From Garcia nutans (taxonomy: Eukaryota; Streptophyta; Magnoliopsida; Malpighiales; Euphorbiaceae): 64,000 nucleotides of DNA. A program made the translations under genes and the position numbers. The stretch is from contig CANTUV010000055.1 of the NCBI GenBank assembly GCA_947685225.1, positions 10,241,501-10,305,500 on the forward strand, in the 5' to 3' direction. The notes beneath the pieces were generated by a model. The model ran no database searches. It was given only the letters and a program-made list of their open reading frames with translations, and was not told where the DNA came from. Shown here in pieces: positions 13,001 through 24,098 of the stretch (its first letter is position 1; each line of letters begins with the position of its first letter).

Positions 13001-16000
13001 AATCGCTTGACTTTCAAGCCAGTTTCATTTTCCACCATGGCTTTCCATTTTCTGAATGTATCAAAGACTTCTGATTTCTTCTTCAGAAAATACACCCATA
13101 CCTTTCTCGTTGAATCATCAATGAAGGTGACGTAATACAATGAGCCTGCAAGAGATGGAACTGGAGATGGTCCCCATACATCGGTATGTACCAACTCGAG
13201 CTTTTCTACCTAGGGTGTCTTGCCAGTTTTCGTGAAACTGACCTTCTTTTGTTTCCCAAAGATGCAGTCTTCACATAGACCGACATCTACACTTTTAAGT
13301 TCTGGCAACTTTTCCTTTGATAGAAGTGCCTTCATCCCTTTCTCGCTCATATGGCCAAGCCTCTGGTGCCATAGATTTGAATCAGCATCCGCTACTGCGA
13401 TGATGTTCTCTATGTTTGAGGCTACATAGAGAGTACCGGTCTTCTTACCACGAGCAATGACAAGTTCTCCTTTGGTAATTTTCCATTCACAATCTGTGAA
13501 GGTCGTACAATAACCTTTTTCATCAAGTTGTCCCACAGAGATCAAATTCCTTTTGAGACCAGGAATATGTCTCACTCCTTGCAGCTTCCAGGCAGTCCCA
13601 TTTGGCAACTTTAATTTGACATCTCCTTTTCCTATGATCTTCAAGGTTTCATCATCGGCTAGATGAACCTTTCCGAAATCACCACTGACATAGTTCTCCA
13701 TGATTTCTCGGCATAGAGTGGAGTGAAAAGATGCCCCTGAATCCAAGATCCATGATTCAATCGGACTGTTAATTCTTAGAATCATAGCATCGCCTGCATC
13801 CTTGGTCACGTTTACAGATTCCTGTGCGCCGGTATCTTTCTTCGGAGCTCGGCAATCCTTCTTAAAGTGACCCTTCTTGCCACAATTATAACACTTGAAA
13901 TCTTTCTTCCCTGATCTAGATTTTCCCTTTCTAGATCTTGATCTACCGGAGTCTGAGTTTCTGTCTAAAGTTCTCCCTCTAGACTCTGTGTGTAGAGCTG
14001 AAGAGGTTGATGCTTCTCCTGATTCTCTTTGCCGAATTTCTTCACTCAATACCAGATCTCATACATCGTCGAATTTTAATTTGGTATTTCCCGACGAACT
14101 GATGACCGCTGTAACGGTAGCACTCCAACTGTCTGGTAGAGATGATAAGAGAATTAAAGCCCGAACTTCATCATCGAATTCAATTTCTACTGAACTCAAC
14201 TGGGTTGTGACTATGTTGAGTTCATTCAGATGTTGGGCCACCGATGCCCCTTCTGCCATTCGTAAATTAAATACCCGCCTCATCAAGTGAACTTTATTTG
14301 CGGCCGATGGCTTTTCATACATGCTGGAGAGAGCCGCCATAAGACCCGCTGTGGTCTTTTTCTTGGCTATGTTGAAAGCAACATTACGGGATAAATGTTA
14401 ATCTAATAACTCCAAGGGCTTGTATGTCGAGAAGGTTCCAATCTTCTTCTTTCATGCCTTCTGGTTTCGTTTGTGAAAGAGGTTGATACATCTTTTTCTG
14501 ATACAAATAATCTTCAATCTGCATCTTCCAAAAGCCAAAGTCCGTACCATCGAACTTTTCAATTCTCATTTTTCCTTCGTCTGCGGCCATCGCTCCTACT
14601 CGAATTTGGATTCCCAAAAAAATTCCGACAGTGAATAGTATCCCCGTACAGATGAATAGTACTTTTGCCGGATTCCAAACCTTGGCTCTGATACCAGTTG
14701 TTGGGAAATGAATATTATCACTCTATTTTCCTTAAACCAGATTAGTAGGAATGCGAAAAATAAATGCGGAATAGTAAAACGCAATTTGATAACGGAGTTC
14801 GGCCAATTATGCCTACGTCTCCGGAGCTGCTGCAGACTTCTATTAAGGAGAAAAATACATCGTGTTTACAAACACTCACACCTCACACCCAATTATCCCC
14901 AAGAATTTTAACAGAAATTCTTTTAAAGAAATTCCCTAATAGACGTGATCAAGAGCACAAAAATTACTTGACTTAATTTTTGCTTGACCCGCTCTGATCT
15001 TCATCTCTATTAATTTTCTTTCTATTCTCTTTAATTTTCTCTCATACATAACAATGGCCAAAGGGCCATTTATATAGGAAAATTATAACATGTGAACATA
15101 ATGGTTGGTGAGATTTGTCAAAGGTTAGGTATCTCTTTTACCTAAGTTAGGCACTTCCATTTTTTACCACCATCACTTAAGTTAGGTACCTCCATTTTTT
15201 ACCACCATCACTTAAGTTAGGCACCTCCATTTTTGACATTTTATTAACAAATACTTGTTGTTTGAAAGAATTATTTCTAGGATAGAATAGCCCTTGTCCT
15301 GGGTTGCCTTTTAAGTATTTGAATACATGAAGGGCACATTTCCAGTGTGTCTCTTGGTGATTTTAAAAAATTGACTAAGTTATTGTACCGCATAAGTCAC
15401 ATCTGAACATGTGAATCCAACATGAAATAACCTCCCATTAAGCCTTTGATATGGTGGTGGAGAAGTTAATAGCAATCCTTGCGATAGAGTTCCTTTTGTG
15501 ATCAGTTTTGATGCAGCCTTGCAATTTACCAATCCAACATCTTGGATGAGGTCCAAGATATATTTCCTTTGATTAAGAATATTCCAATAGTGGATCTTGC
15601 AATTTCAATGCCAAGAAATTACTTAGCAGGACCAAGGTCATTAATTATAAATTATTTATGAAAGAAGTGCTTGGCATTCTGGATTGCGTGGATTGAGTTT
15701 CCTATTATATGAACATCATCTATATACGCTAATAGATCTAGGAAAATTGCCCCCTTTCATGAGTGTGAATAAACATTTATCAAGAGTAAGATTGTACAAA
15801 CCTATAATTCTCTAATTTCTTTGAAAGCTATGCATTTTATACCTTGAAGCGTACTTTAAGCCATATAAAAATCTAGTCAGTTTCCAAACTTTGCTTGGGG
15901 CAGCTTTGGTGTAGCCATCAAGGGAAAGCATGTATAATTCTTCATCTATGTATGCATGAAGAAAAGCATTGTTAATGTCCAATTACTGCAATAGCCATGC

Positions 16001-19000
16001 ATTTATAGCATTTATTGCTAGCAGCAACCTCACAATTACAGTCTTGGCAACTAGAAAAATAATTCTCAGTAAAATGGACCCCTTCTATTTGGTTGTATCT
16101 CTTTGCTACAAGTTGTGGTTTGTACCTATCAATCCTTCTATCTAGCTTTAATTTTAGCTTAAACCCATTCCTATGGGTTTCTTGCTAAGAGGCACAGTTG
16201 TCAGTTGCCATGTGTTATTATGTTCGAAGGCTTGTAGTTCTTCTTGCATAGCTTGAATCCACTCCTTGCATTTGATAGCTTTTAGATATGTCTTAAGCTC
16301 CTGGATACTGGATAGATTAGCTAAAAAAATACATATGCTCAAATGTGAAGTGTTCAGTAAGGTTTGGATCATGAGTTATAACATAGAGTTATAATAGACA
16401 ATATTTGTTTCAAAATCATTCAACCATGTGAGTGATATATTGTTTCTATGGAATCTTCTGGTGTTAAGAGGTAAAGAGGATATACCTTATTCCTGGATAA
16501 CAGTAATAGTTATTGGTTAAGTATTGGGTAAATGTTAGGAAGTATCAAAAGAAGGTATATTTATTTATGTTCTTATAGTAGATGAGAAATTTAGAATATC
16601 ATTTAGTATTGGACATATGATGGCATTGTCAGTAGGAATTGGCATTTGATTAGTCTTAAAAGAATAAGTGTCTTCATGGAATTCAAAATCTCTAAAGGAG
16701 AGAGTAATTTTATTTTGAATGTCATACAGCTTGCATGCCTTCTATCCTAAGGAATGGCCAAGGTAAATACATCTAATAGATTGAGGATCAAACTTTTCCT
16801 TTTGAGGGTAATATTTTTAGCAAAAGCTAAGCAACTAAAGGTCTTGACTAATGTATAATCAGGTGGTTTTGAGAATAGGAGTTCAAATGGGGTCTTTCAA
16901 CTTAGAACTATTATGAAAATCTATTAATTAGAAAGGTTGCTTGTAGGATAACTTCTCCCCAAAACTAAAGAGGAAATCTAAATTCAAGCAATAGTACTCT
17001 TGCAACTTGGATAATGTGCTTATATTTTCTTTCTACTACTCTATTCTACTGTGGAGTATATACACATGCCTTTTGGTGCAAGGTGCCATGAGAGGATAGT
17101 AAAGTTTGGCATTAATTGCTTAAGAACTCAGCTCCTAAGCACAATTGATTTTACTTCCAAACCAACTTTCTACCATCATAATGAATTTTGTTAATAATGA
17201 CATGGTTTGTAACTTATGATTCATCAAGAAAGTCCAAATTGCTTTATTATAATTATCAACCAATGTTAGAAAATAATGTGCTCCACTTATTATCAATTGA
17301 ATAACTTTTTATCTACACAAATGTGGTTAGAAGCTCCACTATGTATAATCTAATAAGATTGAGCCTTATTTTTTAGTGTGGAATTAGCGACAATACCTGC
17401 AAAATCATCTACTTGGAAAAAAAATGATGTAGCTATTAGTGGATTTTTTTGGCCTTGATGTACTTGGATATCTCTTATTTTGATCATTTCCGCTATACCC
17501 TCTTGAGTTTTCTAGCCTTGATCTTCACTTGTGCCACTTGCTTCTGTGTTGTTCTTAGCCATATTGACTTGTGCTCTTCCTTACTTTCTTTGTCTTTTCT
17601 TTTTCAGTTCACTATACCATTCTGGTACCTCAATTATCATGACATAAATTTTCCTCAAGTGTACTGATCTCTCGTAGAAATCACAAAATTTGCCTTCATT
17701 CTTATTACTCCTTTTATTATATAAATACCTACTGCAGTTCTGCTTCTTGTTATTTGTAGTTCTTACAAACATTATATTGTTCTTTGTACCTTCCTTTAAA
17801 CTCATGTGAGCAAGCCTCTATTTCAAAACTCTAAGTACTAGAGAATGTGCCCTACTCACACATGGTAATGGGTCCAATACAAGAACCCCAATTCTTGGTA
17901 TTATCAAAACTATCATTTAGCCCCATAAGAAATTACATCTGTCTATTAAGAGAAATTGTGTCTTTCACTGATTTCCCTGCCCCACACTTACAGTTCCCAT
18001 AGATACAGTGTATTGTTGGGCTCAAAACATTTTATTCATCCCATATAATTTTCTAAGATTCGTATAATAGGAATTGAGTATCAAATTACCTTATTTTACA
18101 AAGGCAGTCTCTCTTTGTAATTGGTAGAATTGTAGTCTATTGCATTCTCCATATTCTCTTCTAGCTCCTTCCAAAGCTCTCTTGCAGATGTTGTGTTAAC
18201 AAAGGCCTTTGCAATTTCTTTGTTCCTCACATTCAAGATCCATTGTGTAACTATGAAATCGGTTCTACTCCATTTCTTAAATTCAACAGAGTCTTACTTT
18301 AGTATTTGGCTTATTCCATCAACGAAACTTAGCTTATTCTTGACTTTAAGTGCAATCTTCATTGATATGCTTCGCATGAGATAGTTGTTTCCATTCACTA
18401 ACTATGAAACTCAGACCATGCCAAGATTATATGATGACTGAAGATGAATTGGATCTTCATTATTGAGGATCATAACTTCTTTTGACTAACGAGTGCCTTG
18501 ATCTCTATTGTCACTTCTAAAACAAAATAAAAAGAATCTTATTAAAGAAACAAGAAAAATAGAGTAAGGTTGATCACCAAAAATTGCCCTTAAACTAGGC
18601 TCTGATACTATTAACAAAACCAACTCAATAGTTTAAAACAAGAAAAAAAAATGCAAAACTAATACAACATCCAGCTCATAGCTCAATTCACAAGACCAAA
18701 ACTAAATCTAACAACTTCTAAAAAAAAGCTAAAATTAACTAATTTTTCTTGCCAAAATACAAACAAATACTCAGTAAGCTAAAATAACGCATTTTAGTAT
18801 TAAACGCAACATCCCACAATAATAAGCTAATAACATGTTCTTCATCCTCTAATTGTTCTTCCATTCTATCTTCTATTTCTTCTTCCATCTATAACCCCTA
18901 GTTCAAGGACCATCAAATATCTACATTTTAGCAGAAAAAAGCAAGAATATGTCCATTTCATATCATATCTTACTTCACAACTGTATTAATCCTTATTCAT

Positions 19001-21105
19001 TTTCATGTTAATCAAGCTTAGCATTTTCAACTCCCCCTCAAATGATTAATCTATCAATATGCCATTTGAACCATTGAGAGAAATATCAACTGAATCTTAG
19101 AGTTTGACTTCTGTTTGTTAGAATCAGTACAATGGATTCAATGAGTACAATGGATTCAATTGTTAATGAAATTGTTCATATCGATTGGAATTTGAGTGAA
19201 CTAGTTTAGATAAAATTTACGGGTCAAGTAAAAAATTATCATCTCTATTTAAATATAAATATTTTGGGTGAATAATATTCTTCCTAATGGTGAATAGATT
19301 ATATATGTGGTTCTTTTTTTATCATTATTGATAGATTAGAAAATAATATAGCATAAACTATAACTATCCTTTTAAATGTTAATTGTGACTTTGACTAAGG
19401 GCTTAAATTTAAAATTCCATAGTTTCAAAGACAATTTTAGTATTAATGAGGAAAAGTCTTATCAATTAAATTTTAATAAGCTAAGTTTGATATAGATTTA
19501 CATTTATGCTGCATACTTGTCACAATTTTAACCTTTTTTTTTTGTTTTTTTATATATATAGGTTCGCTTCCTTATATAATTACTGTCATTGGTAAGTGCA
19601 CTACTTTCCAAATTGTTTATATAGTTCACATAATTAAACCTTAAATTGTAGTCATGACCTTGTTGAAATAGAATTTAATTAACTAAATTCTTATAATTAT
19701 GAAGAAATATGGAAAGAAAAAGTAAAAATTAAATATTATTATTTTCTCATAACAAACTAATCATAAATGGTATATTTACTACATCAAGCAGAAACAAATC
19801 ATGCAATCAGATGAATTACACGACGTGTGGTTGTAAAGATTTGAACACAACTTTAATTTAGTTGCAAAATTTCAATCATTATCAATTTGATTGCCAAACT
19901 TTAATTAATTTAGTGATTGAAAGAATATCACAAGAATGAAAATGTGGTTTAAAAAAAGTTATATAGTTTAAGTATTAATGCATGCTTTTAGTGTCCTTAT
20001 TATTAACATATAAATAGTCATAAAACCAATCTCTTCACTTCTCCCTTAATTTTCTTATTTCCTTTTGGAATATGGTACTTTATAATTTTATTTAATATAT
20101 TGAGACTATATTAATATTTTTGTATTAAACTATTAATACTACTTTGTGTAAGCTCTAAAATAAGTATATTTTAGCGAGAGAATAAATTTTAATAATTTAT
20201 ATAAAATCTACAATTTAATATTTATTATATTTGAAACTATTAATCTTCTATTAAATAATTATACAGTAATATAATTTCATAATATTAATTAAATAAATTA
20301 TATTTGTGACTTTTAATTTTTTATAAATTAATTACACATTAATATAATTAAATATTATTAATTGATTTATATATTTTTTAAGTAATTTGAAAAGTTAAAA
20401 CATATATGACTCTTAACCTTCCTAAAATATTAATTATAAATTAATTAATTAATTTATAATAATTATTAATTATATATTTTTAGAAATAAAACAAACAAAC
20501 AATGAAATATATGACTTTTTTTATAAAATATAAATTAATTATACATTAATATAATTTACTAATATATTTTAGAAATTTTAAAAGTTAAAAAATATATAAC
20601 TCTTAACCTTCATAATAAATTAATTATAATTAAATAATTTTTTATAATAATAATTAATTTATATATTTTAGAAATTTAAAAAATTAAATAATAAAATATA
20701 TAATTTTTGACATTCCTAATATATATGTATATATATATACACATCATCAAAATTTAAAAAAGGCTAACTCACATTTTTTCTTTTTTAATTATTTTTTTAT
20801 TTAATTGTAATAATTTTTAAATTTAAAATTTAATAATTAATAAATTATATTTATGACTTTTAATCTTCTACAAATTGATTACACATTAATATAGTTTAAT
20901 AATATATTTATATTTTTTAGAAATTTAAAAAATTAAAAAATATAAAACTCTTAATATTCATAATATATTAATTATAAATTAAATAATTTATTTATAGCAA
21001 TAATTAATTTATGTGTTTTAGAAATTTAAAAAATTAAACAATTAAATATTTGATATTTGACATTATGTAGATATAAGTCAATGAAAATGAAAGTATTATA
21101 TGGTG

Positions 21106-21163
<58 letters not shown>

Positions 21164-23583
21164 TGTATGTATGTATGTATGTATAATATGGAAAAAAATA
21201 GTATTTATTATATTTAGTAAAAAAAACTCATTAAAATGTGAATATAAAATATCATGTATTTAATAAATTATTAATAATATTTTTAACTTAAATTATTAAT
21301 TTATAAAAATAAAAGTAATGCATTTAATAAATTATTATTATTTAAAATTATTAATACATGAAAATAAAAAGCTTATATATTTAATAAATTATTAATATAA
21401 ATTTAATAACTGAAAATATTAATATATAAAAATCAAATTTCATATATTTAATAAATTTAATAAATTATTAATAAATATTTTAACTGAAACTATTAATATG
21501 TGAAGATAAAAGATCATATATATAATAAATTAATAATTATCAATAAATTTTTAACTGAAACTACTAATTTATGTAAAAATAAAAGATTATATATTTGATA
21601 AATTATTACTATCTGAAGATAAAATATCTTATATATATATATATATAATTTATTGACCAAAATTGAAAAATGAATTAAAAGTAGATTATCATGTAATGTA
21701 TATATATAATATAAAAATACCACGTGTTATATTTATTTATTTATTTAAATATTATTTGTGTCCCATAATTTATTAAAAGTAGATTATGGCATAGGCATGC
21801 GACTAGTTTGAACTTAAAAATCTTAAAACAATGAATTTATAAGTTATATTTTAGTAATCTCTCATTCAACTCCAAAGGGTTTCAATTTGAGGGAAGCATT
21901 TTAAAAAAAAAAAAACTTTATTTAGAGTGCTTCCATAGCCTTTACTCAATTGGTTTGGACCTACCATGAGTATCCTTGCTCTTCCATGTGGAAGTTACAA
22001 CAATAAAACTCAATCACCATGTCAATACTCGTACTTGTCAAACCATGAATTTTTATATTACTTGTTAGCTCCATCAAGTCCAATTAGATGGTAAATCTTC
22101 TTCACATGGAAAGGAAGAATAAGGAGACTCCCAATTGACCCAAACCAAAGGAGTGGGACTTTGGATAATGTCATAAATACGCAAGTTTAAAAAAAAAAAA
22201 ATTTGGTTACAAGGAGTCTAAGTTTAATATAAATAAAAAAAACTAATAAACCTATTATCTTAAAATTTTAAGTCGAGATATGTGTTTAGGCCCCAAAATA
22301 TTTTCTCTTTATACTAATAGGAAGATCTCCTAAAGAATTAGACTTCTTAAAACTAACAAACTAGGCAAGAAGTTTCTGGTAATAAATAGATAGGTAGATA
22401 GGTAGAAAAGTAACACTAATATTTTCTCTAACTATTCTTCTTTTCTATTTCTACAGTGTTATACCGTGCAATGTTATTTTTTTTAGGGGCAATATGTGCT
22501 ATCTCCTTTTTGTTCTATAAATGGCAAAGGAGACATCTTTCAACATATGACAACATTGAAGAATTTCTTCAACGTTATGATAATCTCATTCCAATTCGAT
22601 ACTCATACTCATATATCAAAAAGATAACAAAAGGATTTAAAGAAAAATTAGGTGAAGGAGGTTATGGCTCTGTATATAAAGGAAAACTTCGCAGTGGAAA
22701 TTTTGCAGCAATAAAAATATTGAGTACTTCTAAATCTAATGGTCAAGATTTTATCAATGAAGTTGCTACCATTGGAAGAATTCATCATGCTAATATAGTA
22801 CGTCTTGTCGGTTTTTGTGCTGAGAAGTCAAAGCGTGCCCTTGTATATGAATTCATGTCAAATGGGTCTCTGGATAAATACATATTTTTACAAGAATCTA
22901 GCATCTTGATAAATATAAAGAATATGTATGAGATTTCTCTAGGAGTGGCTCGCGGCATTGAATATCTTCATCAAGGTTGTCACATGCAAATTTTGCATTT
23001 TGATATTAAGCCACATAATATTCTTCTTGATGAAAAATTCATTCCAAAAATTTCAGATTTTGGACTTGCAAAACTATATTCAACAGATAATAGCATCGTT
23101 TCTCTTACAGCAGCAAGAGGAACATTTGGTTATATGGCTCCAGAGTTAGTATACAAAAATATTGGTGGCATATCTTATAAAGCCGATGTATATAGTTTTG
23201 GGATTTTATTGATGGAAATGGTTGGAAGAAGAAGAAGTTTGAATGCATTTGCTGAGCATTTAAGCCAGATTTATTTTCCCTCATGGGTTTATGAACAAGT
23301 CAATAAAGGAAAGGATATAGAATTGGGAGATGTTTCAGATGAGGAAAGGAAAATAGCAAAGAAGATGGTTATTGTAGCACTATGGTGTATACAATTAGAA
23401 CCCATTAATCGTCCTTCCATGCATAAAGTCGTAGGGATGCTAGAAGGAGATTTGGAAGACTTGAAAATGCCTCCAAAACCTTCTGTAATACCACAAGACA
23501 AGACAAAAGAGGCTCTTGCTATCGACATAAATCCAACAGAGCCAGCAAATACAGAAGGTAACTTTGTACATTCTAATGTATAA
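6299..23583 (+). CDS. LRK10L-type receptor-like protein kinase (multi-exon, giant intron)
   Basis: This is a single-pass plasma-membrane receptor kinase of the LRK10-like (rust-resistance kinase Lr10-like) type. Proposed exons are 6299-7073, 7212-7253, 7701-7730, 7914-7952, 8254-8286, 8880-8905 (damaged), 9314-9352, 19562-19591 and 22457-23583. All junctions are phase 1, so the ectodomain exon joins the kinase exon in frame through any set of intact mini-exons. The extracellular part has a signal peptide and a cysteine-rich GUB_WAK-like domain. The last exon encodes the transmembrane helix and a complete kinase domain ending in TAA at 23581. Intron 9353-19561 is swollen by nested copia elements. 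Which mini-exons are used cannot be told without transcripts. The coding exons look intact apart from the donor after 8905, so the gene may be functional if the 10-kb intron is spliced. Ligand and pathway are unknown. Confidence 0.8.
7212..9352 (+). CDS. LRK10L mini-exon cluster (six tiny exons)
   Basis: Six short exon-like units with AG acceptors, each phase 1 in and, where the donor is intact, phase 1 out: 7212-7253 (42 nt, [13 protein letters not shown]), 7701-7730 (30 nt, [10 protein letters not shown]), 7914-7952 (39 nt, [13 protein letters not shown]), 8254-8286 (33 nt, [10 protein letters not shown]), 8880-8905 (26 nt, GSLPYLCLK, donor damaged) and 9314-9352 (39 nt, [13 protein letters not shown]). 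Donors are gtgagt, gtatcg, gtacgc, gtgaga and gtgaga. They encode Tyr/Arg/Gly-rich stalk sequence between the ectodomain and the membrane. The last two lie in duplicated intron-exon units. The first and last are the most convincing; use of the others is inferred from splice-site and phase consistency. Confidence 0.6.
8570..9390 (+). repeat. Tandem intron-exon duplication in the LRK10L gene
   Basis: Two diverged copies of a unit of roughly 350-400 bp. Copy 1 is about 8570-8940 and copy 2 about 9050-9390. Both contain, in order, an acttac..taaataaat-like start, a caaatgcaataaa motif, an actactgga motif, a taaatttatttattt stretch, a cag acceptor, a mini-exon, and the same 3' flank beginning gtgagaaatgcactttta (8906-8923 and 9353-9370). 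Confidence 0.75.
10122..10707 (-). repeat. 3' LTR of the nested Tork-like element
   Basis: 586 bp, versus 551 bp for its partner at 14699-15249. Most of the difference is one extra copy of a unit of about 35 bp (taagttaggcacctccattt type) near 10567-10690. Confidence 0.9.
10790..12558 (-). pseudogene. Reverse transcriptase-RNase H of the Tork-like element (disabled)
   Basis: The minus-strand reading shows copia RT motifs. These include the W-x-AM-x-DEM entry region, [14 protein letters not shown], a [14 protein letters not shown] catalytic box near 11740, [15 protein letters not shown], and the RNase H motifs [26 protein letters not shown] and TKHK. A small deletion near 12045 (VVKLT joins close to [10 protein letters not shown]) breaks the frame. 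Further stops follow AP near 11856 and TKHK at about 10929. The 10930-10790 tail continues in frame with an LTK-like end. Confidence 0.85.
12559..13194 (-). pseudogene. Integrase of the Tork-like element (bounded by stops)
   Basis: Integrase core with [32 protein letters not shown] and [21 protein letters not shown], giving the D, D and E of the catalytic triad. It is followed by FGCISYIHI and [16 protein letters not shown]. Upstream it is cut off from protease by a TAG near 13212 and downstream from RT by a TGA at 12559-12561. Both stops are in the same frame as the neighbouring coding, so they look like point mutations. Confidence 0.88.
13210..14049 (-). pseudogene. Zinc knuckle, protease and pre-integrase domain of the Tork-like element
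   Basis: The segment contains a CCHC knuckle ([14 protein letters not shown]), the aspartic protease motif [10 protein letters not shown], and a GAG-pre-integrase zinc-binding stretch ([16 protein letters not shown] with downstream CEDCIFGKQ). It is preceded by an in-frame TGA near 14056, probably from CGA, separating it from gag. Confidence 0.88.
14059..14617 (-). pseudogene. Gag N-terminal region of the Tork-like element (frameshifted)
   Basis: The likely start is the ATG at 14590 ([15 protein letters not shown]). The matrix/capsid-like region has [19 protein letters not shown] and then, after a frameshift near 14384-14350, [17 protein letters not shown] and VAQHLNELN, typical of UBN2-type copia gag. 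The 5' LTR primer site is about 95 bp upstream of the ATG. Confidence 0.82.
14699..15249 (-). repeat. 5' LTR of the nested Tork-like element
   Basis: Bounded on the left by the tRNA-iMet primer-site complement and on the right by the AATAC target duplication. It contains fewer copies of the 35-bp unit than the 3' LTR. Confidence 0.92.
16154..16372 (-). pseudogene. RT N-terminal remnant of the old copia element
   Basis: An open stretch with [19 protein letters not shown] and LSKKPIG, the conserved entry to copia reverse transcriptase. Sequence on both sides is frameshifted. It belongs to the older element that the Tork-like element split. Confidence 0.7.
18611..19031 (-). repeat. Probable 5' LTR of the old copia element
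   Basis: Flanked on the left by a primer-site complement (ctctgatact). On the right lies aactccccctcaaa, which reads as a purine tract on the minus strand. Part of it matches about 9580-9770. Boundaries are approximate. Confidence 0.5.
19562..19591 (+). CDS. LRK10L mini-exon after the giant intron
   Basis: A 30-nt exon between acceptor tatatatag and donor gtaagt, phase 1 on both sides, encoding [10 protein letters not shown]. It resembles the damaged mini-exon at 8880 (both begin GSLPY after joining). Confidence 0.6.
19592..22456 (+). other. LRK10L last intron, AT-rich, with microsatellites
   Basis: A very AT-rich intron of 2.9 kb ending ctacag at 22456. Many short aaattaaa/taataaatta repeats occur from 20.2 to 21.6 kb. 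I see no gene in it. Confidence 0.6.
21107..21184. repeat. Compound (AT)n-(GTAT)n microsatellite
   Basis: A TA run followed by about a dozen GTAT units inside the last LRK10L intron. Confidence 0.9.
22457..23583 (+). CDS. LRK10L last exon: transmembrane segment and Ser/Thr kinase domain
   Basis: The exon follows acceptor ctacag, with G from the previous exon completing GTG. It begins [20 protein letters not shown], the transmembrane helix, then a basic KWQRR stop-transfer. The kinase domain follows: P-loop [17 protein letters not shown] lysine, catalytic [12 protein letters not shown] (HFD rather than HRD, usual in LRK10L kinases), [16 protein letters not shown], and [33 protein letters not shown] closes the domain. 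No stop or indel is visible over about 375 codons. The TAA is at 23581-23583. All catalytic residues are present, so an active kinase is expected. Confidence 0.93.
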
Positions 23584-24098
23584 ATGCTTATTAATATGTA
23601 TATGTACATATATATATATATACATACATATATATATATACACATTGCAATATATATTAAAAACTTGTGATGGTATTGCATATAATTTCATATCTCATGA
23701 CCATTTAGCTAATGTTTGCCACAAAAATAAATAGTTAGATGTTATTGTGTATACAATTATGACTTGGATTGTTCATTTCTAGGTTTAATCAAGATACAAG
23801 GATAATTCTTAAGTTTCTTTCCAAGTAGCAATGAAGAATAAAAATAATGACAACTTTTTTTTCTCATATTATTGATTTTGCTCTAGTGAAATTTAATTTC
23901 TCGTTAATATTTATTTATAATTTTATTTTACATATTATAAATAAATTTTCTTTTACATTTTACCAACTTTTGCTTCTCTATGTTTTTTAGTAAGCAAATG
24001 TTGGATTTTTTTTTTGTTCTTTTCAATAATTTTGCTCATTGAAGATATTTCTTAAATATATTTTTCTCTAAATATTTTAATGATCGTAGAATTAAGAT
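23584..24098. other. LRK10L 3' flank
   Basis: AT-rich sequence with a TA/CA-type microsatellite at about 23595-23645. No gene is visible. It presumably contains the 3' UTR. Confidence 0.5.

Larger units (their letters stand above)
10122..15249 (-). mobile_element. Ty1-copia LTR retrotransposon, Tork/Tnt1-like, nested
   Basis: A complete but disabled minus-strand element. LTRs are 10122-10707 (3') and 14699-15249 (5'), with ends TGTTGGG...TTAACA; the 10122 copy starts AGTTGGG. The 5-bp target duplication AATAC is at 10117-10121 and 15250-15254. The primer site (minus TGGTATCAGAGCC) abuts the 5' LTR at 14684-14696. The polypurine tract (minus AAGTGGGAGAT) abuts the 3' LTR at 10708-10719. Gag, zinc knuckle, protease, integrase, RT and RNase H lie between in copia order. 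Stops and indels interrupt the polyprotein. The LTRs look very similar by eye, so the insertion seems fairly young. It landed inside the RNase H region of the older copia element. Confidence 0.93.
9580..19031 (-). mobile_element. Old, degraded Ty1-copia element (split by a younger insertion)
   Basis: A minus-strand copia relic. Related terminal sequences lie at about 9580-9770 and 18611-19031; both start near aacaaaacca and share tagctcatagctca and ctaatttttc. Next to the right one, ggctctgatact at 18599-18610 reads on the minus strand as a tRNA-iMet primer site. RNase H remnants sit at 9800-10120 on the left of the nested element ([18 protein letters not shown]-like tail). Fragments of the rest of pol continue from 15250. 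RT N-terminal remnants at 16154-16372 include [19 protein letters not shown]. Gag-like sequence lies towards 18.1-18.4 kb. No long ORF survives. Exact ends are uncertain because the left LTR is truncated near a CA-repeat at 9770-9800. Confidence 0.7.
9353..19561 (+). other. Giant LRK10L intron (10.2 kb) containing nested retrotransposons
   Basis: The intron runs from donor gtgaga (after 9352) to an acceptor ending tatatatag at 19561. Nearly all of its length is an old minus-strand copia element, itself split by a younger one. The remaining host intron sequence is about 9353-9580 and 19032-19561. Confidence 0.65.

Noticed and set aside
21057..21263. Small ORF over the GTAT microsatellite
   Set aside because: Periodic translation of a simple repeat.
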